A stretch of DNA of 5,561 nucleotides from Myxococcales bacterium (GTDB taxonomy: Bacteria > Myxococcota_A > Polyangia > Polyangiales > Houyiibacteriaceae), in contig JABDJF010000410.1 in NCBI GenBank assembly GCA_013002645.1, positions 1 through 5,561 of the forward strand, read 5' to 3'. Under the pieces are notes generated by a model. It saw nothing but the letters and a program-made list of their open reading frames with translations, was not told the DNA's origin and searched no databases. Both the position numbers and the translations under genes were made by a program. Positions 1 to 5,462 of this stretch are shown here, one piece after another (within the stretch, counting starts at the first letter, position 1; each line of letters starts with the position of its first letter).

Positions 1-143
1 CGCTCTACGTCGCAGACGCCTTGTCCTCTTTGCCGGTGCGTGTCTCGCGGATCGCCGCAGGCGTGCCCCACGGAGGCGAGCTCGAGTTCACCGACCAGGT
101 GACCCTGGGCCGGGCGCTCGAAGAACGACGCGCCGTTCGCTGA
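1..143 (+). CDS. recR: Recombination protein RecR, C-terminal end (5' partial)
   Basis: This is the last 46 codons of an open frame (first whole codon at base 3) ending at a TGA. The peptide contains SRIAAGVPHGGELEF followed by DQVTLGRALEERR. This is the conserved RecR C-terminus, compared from memory with E. coli RecR (SRIAHGVPVGGELE, then a TLSHSLAGR-like end). RecR is a cytosolic ring-forming protein that works with RecO and often RecF to load RecA onto SSB-coated single-stranded DNA at gaps. The visible part is the end of the Toprim domain and the C-terminal tail; the helix-hairpin-helix and zinc finger lie outside the window. The next gene on the same strand starts 96 bp downstream. No U-tailed terminator is visible in between, so read-through is possible. 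Confidence 0.93.
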   Translation, partial: LYVADALSSLPVRVSRIAAGVPHGGELEFTDQVTLGRALEERRAVR

Positions 144-239
144 AGTCGAAACGCCTCGAATTCACGGCCGATCTCGAATCGATTGGACGCATTTGAATGT
201 TTTGCGGGCCGCCCTCGTAGAAAAGCGAGAGGTGGCCCC
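144..239 (+). promoter_or_regulatory. Intergenic leader between recR and the outer-membrane protein gene
   Basis: This 96-bp gap has lower GC than the flanking genes. An open frame from a TTG at 183 runs into the downstream gene, but its codons here are often A/T in third position, unlike the gene from 240 onward, so I treat it as non-coding. A 7-bp direct repeat CTCGAAT occurs at 155-161 and 173-179. No convincing -35/-10 pair is visible: TTGGAC at 183 and TTGAAT at 194 lack good partners. A promoter may still lie here. The distal part holds the hairpin at 206-238. Confidence 0.45.
206..238 (+). promoter_or_regulatory. Hairpin sequestering the Shine-Dalgarno site
   Basis: The left arm at 206-217 (GGGCCGCCCTCG) pairs with 226-238 (CGAGAGGTGGCCC) around an 8-base A-rich loop at 218-225. 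There are 12 pairs, one of them G-U (211/233), and a single bulged A at 230. The Shine-Dalgarno stretch AGAGGTG (228-234) lies inside the right arm, and the stem ends one base before the ATG at 240. The pairing is seen directly. That it limits translation, or acts as a thermosensor or protein/sRNA target, is inference. It is not a classic terminator because no U run follows. Confidence 0.6.
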
Positions 240-929
240 ATGCTCCGATTCATCGTCTTTCCCATCATTGCCTTCGCCATCGCGCTCAGCAGCGCGACGG
301 CGGCGCGCGCCGAGGTCGTGGTCGTCAGGCCCGAGAGCTCCTCGTCCCAGGTAGTCGTCAAGACCAAGCCGCCGACGGTCGTCGTCGTCAAAACTACGCC
401 CGCGCAGCAGCCAGCCCCGAAGCCCCCACCTCCGAAGCAAAGGGATCGCAAGGTGGGTCTTCACTTCGACTTCGGTGGCACGTTTGGGCCACGAGTGTCG
501 ATGGGCGGCTTCGGAGGCGCCCTTCGGTTCCGTCCTACGGAGCACGTCGGAATCGACCTGGGCTCCGGGTACTATGCGGGCAACGACTACCAAGGGTTCT
601 TCCGACGTGAGATCCCTCTCACCGCAAACTTTCTCTTTTTCCTCAACCCACAGCACAAGTTTCAGTTCTACTTCGTGTTGGGCCCGGGTCTGTCCTTTGG
701 CCGCGTGGACACGATCAATGAAGTACGCCGCATGACCCACGTGGGAGGTCAGGCCGGCGCCGGCGTCGAGCTCAGGCTCGCCCCAGCGTTCGCACTCAAT
801 GCCGATGTTCGAGGCGTCATCCGACACCGGATCGACAACGACCCACGGCCCGAGTTCTTCGATGGCGTGCGCGGAACGAATACGTCCGGCGGCGCGGTGC
901 TCACCTTCGGCGGGACGTTCTACTTCTGA
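240..929 (+). CDS. Secreted outer-membrane beta-barrel-like protein with Val/Pro-rich linker
   Basis: This is a 229-residue protein. I chose ATG 240 because AGAGGTG sits 5 bases upstream, because GC-rich third positions begin there, and because it gives a standard signal peptide: MLR, a hydrophobic core through about residue 18, and an Ala-Arg-Ala cleavage site with the mature protein starting at Glu25. Residues 25-67 form a low-complexity linker with three Val clusters (VVVV, VVV, VVVV), spaced by Ser- and Lys/Thr/Pro-rich segments, then PAPKPPPPK. From about residue 72 to the end, alternating Gly/aromatic strands (GLHFDFGG, GALRF, GIDLGSGYY, FQFYFVLGPGLSFG, GAGVEL, GAVLTFGGTFYF) end in a terminal Phe, the usual BAM recognition signature of outer-membrane barrels. 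Its size suits an 8-strand OmpA/OmpW-like barrel. The specific role is unknown. It could instead be a periplasmic surface-linked protein. The gene converges on the acidic-protein gene with a 6-bp gap. Confidence 0.72.
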   Translation: MLRFIVFPIIAFAIALSSATAARAEVVVVRPESSSSQVVVKTKPPTVVVVKTTPAQQPAPKPPPPKQRDRKVGLHFDFGGTFGPRVSMGGFGGALRFRPTEHVGIDLGSGYYAGNDYQGFFRREIPLTANFLFFLNPQHKFQFYFVLGPGLSFGRVDTINEVRRMTHVGGQAGAGVELRLAPAFALNADVRGVIRHRIDNDPRPEFFDGVRGTNTSGGAVLTFGGTFYF

Positions 930-935
930 GCGCGA

Positions 936-1376
936 CTAGGGGCTGCTGCTGTTGCGCCGGCCCCCGAAGAGCTTCTTGAAAAAGCTGCCCTCGCCCTCCG
1001 CGGGCTGGTCGCTGTCCGAGGCCGGAGCCTTGTCGAGCGCATCGTCTTCTCCGGCCTTCTCGAGCGCTTCGAGCTCGTTTTCGTCCACGAGCAAGACGAA
1101 GTCGGACTCGTCGAGAACCTCGACCTCGGTGTGCTCGTCGTCCCAAATGCCGGACGAATCCCGGGCCGCGACGCTGCTCTCGTCGTGCAGGTCGGTCGAT
1201 TCTCCGTCGAACGAAAACACGGTCGAGAGCGCGCCGAGCTCACCATCCACCGATTTCAAATCGACGGGGTTCGCGCTGCTGAAGCGACTTCGAACCTCGG
1301 TCACCTCGGCGTCACTCTTGCCGAGGTCCGCGAGAGCCTGGTCCACCCCAGCCAGCTTCTCTTCCGAAACGCCCAC
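936..1376 (-). CDS. Small acidic hypothetical protein with basic FFKKLFGG tail
   Basis: This is a 146-residue protein of unknown function. It is very acidic, with 37 Asp/Glu against 12 Lys/Arg by hand count. The N-terminus (residues 1-35) looks helical. The middle (about 55-130) is Asp/Glu/Ser-rich and probably disordered, with a hydrophobic island DFVLLVDENELEALE at about 92-106. The end switches to a basic aromatic segment, SFFKKLFGGRR (131-141). There is no signal peptide, membrane segment or cysteine. The chosen start is GTG at 1376; it has no clear Shine-Dalgarno, and the only in-frame upstream options before a stop are non-standard codons. An internal GTG at 1346, with GGAAGAG upstream, is an alternative that would give a protein 10 residues shorter. 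It lies 57 bp behind the thioredoxin-fold gene on the same strand and may share its transcript. The charge layout suggests a binding or scaffold protein, but that is only an inference. Confidence 0.65.
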   Translation of the reverse strand: MGVSEEKLAGVDQALADLGKSDAEVTEVRSRFSSANPVDLKSVDGELGALSTVFSFDGESTDLHDESSVAARDSSGIWDDEHTEVEVLDESDFVLLVDENELEALEKAGEDDALDKAPASDSDQPAEGEGSFFKKLFGGRRNSSSP

Positions 1377-1391
1377 GTGATCAATGTCACA
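1376..1391. promoter_or_regulatory. CRP/FNR-like inverted repeat at the start of the acidic-protein gene
   Basis: The sequence CGTGATCAATGTCACA contains GTGA-N6-TCAC and matches 9 of the 10 defined positions of the CRP consensus TGTGA-N6-TCACA. It abuts the GTG start at 1376-1374. It lies in the AT-richer gap between the thioredoxin-fold gene and the acidic-protein gene. If functional, its placement close to or downstream of a transcription start would favour repression. A chance match cannot be excluded. Confidence 0.3.
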
Positions 1392-1405
1392 GGAAAAAGG
1401 GGTCT

Positions 1406-1421
1406 CGTAAAGTCTTTCACG
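1406..1421. repeat. Imperfect palindrome followed by a T run in the intergenic gap
   Basis: Read on the minus strand, CGTGAAAGACTTTACG is a near-palindrome with one extra G in the left arm. Eight bases downstream comes a run of five T (plus-strand 1394-1398 is AAAAA). It could be an operator half of a promoter for the acidic gene, or a weak attenuator-like hairpin. As RNA the stem is short and AU-rich, so I do not call it a terminator. Confidence 0.25.
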
Positions 1422-1433
1422 ACAGAAACCAAC

Positions 1434-2738
1434 TCAGGCGAGCTGAGAAACCCGAGTGATTTCGGCCGCGAGCGCCGGGATCCGGTCCTGGCCCCAGCTG
1501 GAATAGGAGCCGATTCGAAGGGAAGGCACGCCCCAGAGCCCCATGTCGGTGAGGGCTTCACGATTGGCCTTCGCCGACTCTTTCCAGCTGCTGTCCTCGA
1601 TCGCGGCCCTCACGTCGGCTTCGCCGATCCCGGCCCGCTGCGCCAAGAACAGCAGGTCCGGAAGGTATCCGACGTCGCGAGCCTCGGACCAGATGCCACG
1701 CATCACGGAGGCGGGGAACTCGAGCCCCAGCCCTTTGCCGACGGCACAGCCAAAGAACACCGCCATGCAGTGGCCGATCCCCTTGCCCAAGGGATCGCAG
1801 ACGTGGCCGAACGGAATCCCCAAGCGATCCGCCTCGCGCTTCGCATCGTGCGCGATGTAGAGCCGCTTCGCCGTCGGCACGGGAAGGCCTCGCATCACCA
1901 TGGGCAGGACGGGTCTTACGGTGACCTCGATGCCATGGCGATCTCGCAGCTTCATGAGCTGCACAATCGCCAGGTACGAGTATGGGCTGCGGAACGAAAC
2001 GAAGACTTCGAGGCGCATCGGATTCGCATCAGAAGCATGGATTGTCGATGCCAGCGAGGGTGAGGGGCCCGCGCTGAGCTCGAGATGGCCGCGGAGCCCC
2101 TCGCGCTGGAGCCTTTCCTCGAGGAAATGAAGCCGGTCAATTCCCCAGTACCAGTCGCCCCCGTAGTAAATCATTCCCGGTTGGTAGTGCCCGGCGCGTT
2201 CGAGTGCCGCATAGTTCGCCTCGAGCGCCGGTCGGACTTCTTCCCCCGAGACGCTTCCGTAGCGCTCGACGATCGCGGCCAGCGCTGATCCGTCGTCCCG
2301 CCAGACCGCTTCACCGAGCTGGGCTGCGACTTGCATCTGCTGTTCGGTGGTTCGGCGTTCGAGCAGCACGGCATGCGCCCTCCGAACGCGATCCTGGGAC
2401 GGCGGCTTCGCATCGCGAGGAAAGCTGAGCCCGTAACTCTCTGCGAGAAACGCAGCGTCAGAAATCGCATGCTCGAGCAACATCTCTGGGGCCGGATTCG
2501 CCCCCACGCCGGGCGCTGCGACGGGAATGATTTCGATTTGGAGGCCATACACGTCGGCCAGGCGCGGGGCGACCTGCGCCAAGAGGTGGCTGTACGGATC
2601 ATCGGCCCGGTAATAGAGGCGCGCGCGCCTGCGTCCGCCTCGTAGCACCCGGCCGACCCTGTACAGTGCGTGCTTTGCGGGCCGCGAGCTGAGATAGGCG
2701 TTGAGAGCAGTGCCGATGGCCCTGGACTTGGCGGACAC
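1434..2738 (-). CDS. Tandem thioredoxin-fold protein, HCCA isomerase / kappa-GST / DsbA family
   Basis: This 434-residue cytosolic protein has no signal peptide; its first 40 residues are basic. Two DsbA-like domains are visible. The C-terminal one (about 242-430) opens with EVFVSFRSPYSYLAI, with SPYS at 251-254, and ends with GVPSLRIG and WGQDRI (cis-Pro at P405). These are hallmarks of 2-hydroxychromene-2-carboxylate isomerase and kappa-class glutathione transferase, where the Ser of SPYS acts on glutathione. The N-terminal one (about 38-210) opens with LYYRADDPYSH and ends with YYGGDWYWGIDRL, the same pattern in diverged form. The equivalent landmarks are 204-217 residues apart, so this is an internal duplication. 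Neither copy has CXXC, which argues against disulfide exchange. Known family members are about 200 residues with one domain. The GTG start at 2738 directly follows the alaS stop and has GGGAG 8 bases upstream. The substrate is unknown; glutathione-dependent isomerase or transferase activity is an inference. Confidence 0.85.
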   Translation of the reverse strand: MSAKSRAIGTALNAYLSSRPAKHALYRVGRVLRGGRRRARLYYRADDPYSHLLAQVAPRLADVYGLQIEIIPVAAPGVGANPAPEMLLEHAISDAAFLAESYGLSFPRDAKPPSQDRVRRAHAVLLERRTTEQQMQVAAQLGEAVWRDDGSALAAIVERYGSVSGEEVRPALEANYAALERAGHYQPGMIYYGGDWYWGIDRLHFLEERLQREGLRGHLELSAGPSPSLASTIHASDANPMRLEVFVSFRSPYSYLAIVQLMKLRDRHGIEVTVRPVLPMVMRGLPVPTAKRLYIAHDAKREADRLGIPFGHVCDPLGKGIGHCMAVFFGCAVGKGLGLEFPASVMRGIWSEARDVGYLPDLLFLAQRAGIGEADVRAAIEDSSWKESAKANREALTDMGLWGVPSLRIGSYSSWGQDRIPALAAEITRVSQLA

Positions 2739-5402
2739 CTAGCCGGCTCCCGCAATGTCGTAGACCGCGTGGACCGCTTCCTCGAGCTTGCTTGGGTCCG
2801 GCCCTCCGGCCTGTGCGAAGTCGGGGCGCCCGCCGCCGTTTCCGCCGACGATGCCAGCTGCGGCTTTGACGATGTCCCCCGCCCGGAATCGACCGACCAA
2901 ATCCTTCGAGACGCTACAGACGAGCAGCGCCTTTTTTCCATCCTTGGTAGGAGAGCCGAGCAAGACGACCGCGGGGGCCAACTTGTCTCGCAGTTGATCG
3001 GCCATTTCACGTAGGGCGCCGGCGTCGCCGAGCTCGACCGTCGCGCCTAGCACCTTCGCGCCGTCGATCTCACGGGCATGGGCGGAAAGGTCGGCGCTGT
3101 CCCCGGACATCAACGACCGTTTGAGCCGATCGATCTCGCGCTGGGATTCCTTTTGTTGCTCGAGGAGACGCTCGACTCTGTCGCGAAGCTGGGAGGCTGG
3201 CGATTTGAGCAAGGACGCTGCCCCCGTGAGCTCGGACTCCACGCGGCGAAGATGGCCAAGCGCGTTCAAGCCCGTGCTTGCCTCGATGCGGCGGACGCCA
3301 GCCGCAAGGCCCGTCTCGGAAAGCACTTTGAAGAGCCCAATATCACCGGTCCGCCGCGCGTGCGTGCCACCGCAAAGCTCGAGCGAGGGGCCGATGGTGA
3401 GCATGCGAACGACTTCGCCGTACTTCTCTTCAAAAATGCCGATCGCGCCCCGCGCTTTGGCCTCGTCCATGGACAGCGAGTCGGTCGTGATCTCGGTATT
3501 CTCGAGGACGCAGGCGTTGACGAGATCTTCGATCTGCTGAATTTGGGCCGCTTCGAGGGGGCGGGTGGCGCTGTAGTCGAATCGGAGTCGGTCGGGGCCG
3601 ACGAGCGAGCCCTTCTGCGCCGCGGTCTCTCCAACGACTTTGCGTAGGGCCCAGTGTAGAAGATGGGTGGCGCTGTGGTTACGTCTGGTCGCGCTTCGGA
3701 GCGCACGATCCACGCGGAGATCGACCTTCGCACCGACCTCGAAAGAGCCAGAGGCGACCTTGCCGAGATGAACGATCAGGCCTTCGACGGGCTTGTGCGT
3801 ATTGTCGACCTCGAAACGCGCGCCATCGAGCTCGATGACGCCCCGGTCGCCCACCTGACCGCCCTGCTCCGCATAGAACGGAGTGGCGCGCGTGATGACC
3901 TCGCCCGACGCGCCTGGCCCGAGCGCGTCGACCTGACCTCCGTCCGAGACCAAGCTGAGGATTTCGCTCTGAGCGTCCTCGTGGTCGTAGCCGAGAAACG
4001 CGATGGTGCCGAATCGTTGCGCGAGCTCTGGGTACACGTCGGCAACCGCGCTGCTGCCAACTTTCGAACCCTGGCTTCGCAGACGCGCCCGGTCGAGCTC
4101 GGTGTCGAACCCTTTCTGATCGACCGCGAAGCCCTGCTCCTCGCCGATGACGTTTTGGAGATCGAGCGGGAAGCCATAGGTGTCGTAGAGCTTGAAGGCG
4201 ACTTCCCCCGGCAACGACCGCGATCCGCCGAGATCGATCCACTTCTTGTTCTCCGAGATGAGCTGAAGGCCGCGGTCGAGCGTACGACGAAATCGCTCCT
4301 CTTCTTGCAGGGAGATCTGTTCGATGAGGGCACGACGCTCGTCCAGCTGAGGGTAGACGTCGCCCATATCGTCGGCGACTCGGAGGGCGCAGTGGTGAAG
4401 AAACGGCTCGTGGATGCCGAGGCGGTGTCCATGGCGAATCGCTCGCCGCATGACCCGTCGCAGCACGTATGCCCGGCCGTCTTTGTCGGGGAAGACGCCC
4501 TCGGAGATCAGAAAAGCCGTCGTCCGCGCGTGGTCGGCGATGACCCGCATGCTGACGTCGTCATCGGACTGGCTTTCGCGGTATCGCTTCCCCGAAATCT
4601 CGGAGGCCAAATCGACGACGGGCCGCAACAGGTCGGTGTCGTAGTTGCTCAGGACGCCTTGTTTGACGACCGCTATCCGCTCGAGACCGGCGCCCGTGTC
4701 GATGGAGGGAGCCGGCAGCGGTTTCATCTGGCCGTCCGATTGCCGATCGAACTGCATGAAAACGAGATTCCAGAGCTCGAACCAACCTCTTCCGTCGGGA
4801 GCCGGCTCTTCGCCGAAGGTGCGCGGATCGATATCGTCGAGGCCGAGGCAGTAGTGGAGCTCCGAGCAGGGGCCGCATGGGCCTGTATCGCCCATCTGCC
4901 AGAAGTTGTCCTTGGCGCCGCAGCGGATGATCCGCTCGTCCGAAAAACCGGTGACGTCTTTCCAAATCGCAGCGGCATCATCATCGGCGGGGGCGAACCC
5001 CTCTTCGCCTCCGAAGACGGTGATGACGATGCGCTCGGGGTCGAGCGCGAGCGTGTCGATGAAATAGTCCCAGGCGAACTTGATCGCATCGCGTTTGAAA
5101 TAGTTTCCGAAGGAAAAATTCCCGAGCATCTCGAAGAAGGTGTGATGGCGGGCCGTGACGCCGACGTTCTCCAAGTCGTTGTGCTTCCCACTGATGCGGA
5201 TGCACTTCTGCGACGACGTAGCCCGCGAGTATGGTCGCGTTTCTTTACCGGTGAAGACGTCTTTGAACTGGACCATGCCCGCGTTGGCAAACATGAGCGT
5301 CGGATCGTTGGGCGGAACGAGTGGACCAGAAGCGACCCGCTCGTGCTCGCGTTCTGCAAAGAAGTGCAGGAACGATTCCCGAATTTCCGCTGAAGAAGCC
5401 AT
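2739..5402 (-). CDS. alaS: Alanyl-tRNA synthetase
   Basis: This complete 887-residue cytosolic class II synthetase (E. coli AlaRS has 876) attaches alanine to tRNA-Ala using ATP and hydrolyses mischarged Ser/Gly-tRNA-Ala. The catalytic domain (about 1-245) shows motif 1 around DPTLMFANAGMVQFKDVF (33-50), motif 2 around HTFFEMLGNFSFGNYF (87-102), the GDTGPCGPCSELHY stretch (171-184) and motif 3 GAGLERI (237-243). The tRNA-recognition helical region follows to about 460. The editing domain carries the zinc/catalytic set HSATH (H576, H580) and CGGTH (C677, H681). A helical linker (about 720-770) leads to the C-Ala domain ending in GGNGGGRPDFAQAGG (853-867). ATG 5402 is the only possible start: an in-frame TAG lies five codons upstream. 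GGAG at 5409-5406 lies 3 bases before it, a short spacing. All key residues are intact. The gene is first in a minus-strand cluster and divergent from recN. Confidence 0.99.
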   Translation of the reverse strand: MASSAEIRESFLHFFAEREHERVASGPLVPPNDPTLMFANAGMVQFKDVFTGKETRPYSRATSSQKCIRISGKHNDLENVGVTARHHTFFEMLGNFSFGNYFKRDAIKFAWDYFIDTLALDPERIVITVFGGEEGFAPADDDAAAIWKDVTGFSDERIIRCGAKDNFWQMGDTGPCGPCSELHYCLGLDDIDPRTFGEEPAPDGRGWFELWNLVFMQFDRQSDGQMKPLPAPSIDTGAGLERIAVVKQGVLSNYDTDLLRPVVDLASEISGKRYRESQSDDDVSMRVIADHARTTAFLISEGVFPDKDGRAYVLRRVMRRAIRHGHRLGIHEPFLHHCALRVADDMGDVYPQLDERRALIEQISLQEEERFRRTLDRGLQLISENKKWIDLGGSRSLPGEVAFKLYDTYGFPLDLQNVIGEEQGFAVDQKGFDTELDRARLRSQGSKVGSSAVADVYPELAQRFGTIAFLGYDHEDAQSEILSLVSDGGQVDALGPGASGEVITRATPFYAEQGGQVGDRGVIELDGARFEVDNTHKPVEGLIVHLGKVASGSFEVGAKVDLRVDRALRSATRRNHSATHLLHWALRKVVGETAAQKGSLVGPDRLRFDYSATRPLEAAQIQQIEDLVNACVLENTEITTDSLSMDEAKARGAIGIFEEKYGEVVRMLTIGPSLELCGGTHARRTGDIGLFKVLSETGLAAGVRRIEASTGLNALGHLRRVESELTGAASLLKSPASQLRDRVERLLEQQKESQREIDRLKRSLMSGDSADLSAHAREIDGAKVLGATVELGDAGALREMADQLRDKLAPAVVLLGSPTKDGKKALLVCSVSKDLVGRFRAGDIVKAAAGIVGGNGGGRPDFAQAGGPDPSKLEEAVHAVYDIAGAG
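2747..2751 (-). promoter_or_regulatory. Ribosome binding site of the thioredoxin-fold gene, inside alaS
   Basis: GGGAG on the minus strand lies within the last codons of alaS, 8 bases before the GTG at 2738. It supports that start over any later codon. With the TAG stop of alaS touching the GTG, it points to translational coupling by re-initiating ribosomes. Confidence 0.7.
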
Positions 5403-5462
5403 GTGCTCCGTTTGCTAGCGCCTGTGCAGCGCCTACGCAACGCCTGTGCTAGAGCTTTCGCC
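5403..5462. promoter_or_regulatory. Divergent alaS/recN intergenic region
   Basis: Only 60 bp separate the two start codons, so the promoters must overlap each other or extend into the genes. On the minus strand TTGCGT (5440-5435) and TAGCAA (5417-5412) are 17 bp apart, but the second is a poor -10 and would leave almost no leader. On the plus strand TAGAGC near 5450 is a possible -10 without a good -35. recN has only a weak AGAG (5451-5454) 8 bases before its GTG. Most of the gap is filled by the tandem repeats at 5418-5450. Confidence 0.55.
5418..5450. repeat. Three 11-bp tandem imperfect direct repeats
   Basis: The units are GCGCCTGTGCA (5418-5428), GCGCCTACGCA (5429-5439) and ACGCCTGTGCT (5440-5450), sharing CGCCT and a following GC. 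A GCTAG flanks the block on each side (5414-5418 and 5448-5452), overlapping its edges. The 11-bp period is about one helical turn, so bound proteins would sit on one DNA face. A regulatory role for alaS and/or recN is inferred from position. Confidence 0.6.

Noticed and set aside
183..239. N-terminal extension of the outer-membrane protein from TTG 183
   Set aside because: The extension has A/T-rich third positions unlike the gene, would put 19 extra residues including many Arg before the signal peptide, and lacks an RBS; ATG 240 has all the expected signals.
162..827. 221-codon open frame on - opposite the outer-membrane protein
   Set aside because: The + strand gene has a signal peptide, RBS and barrel pattern. 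The antisense frame is charged low-complexity sequence without motifs.
939..964. Intrinsic terminator for the + strand gene
   Set aside because: A GC stem is present but the loop is large and no U run follows, so it is not called as a terminator.
1131..2063. 310-codon open frame on + opposite the acidic and thioredoxin-fold genes
   Set aside because: It overlaps two better-supported genes and the regulatory gap, has no recognisable domain, and its composition is that of an antisense shadow.
3663..5393. Long open frame of 576 codons on + opposite alaS
   Set aside because: It lies wholly antisense to a fully conserved alaS. GC-rich third positions on one strand commonly leave a stop-free antisense frame. 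It shows no recognisable family and no credible start region.
5403..5462. Possible LexA/SOS box upstream of recN (CTGTGCAG at 5422-5429)
   Set aside because: It is too short to be CTGT-N8-ACAG, and no GAAC-N4-GTTC type site is present. The CTGTGCAG is part of the tandem repeats.
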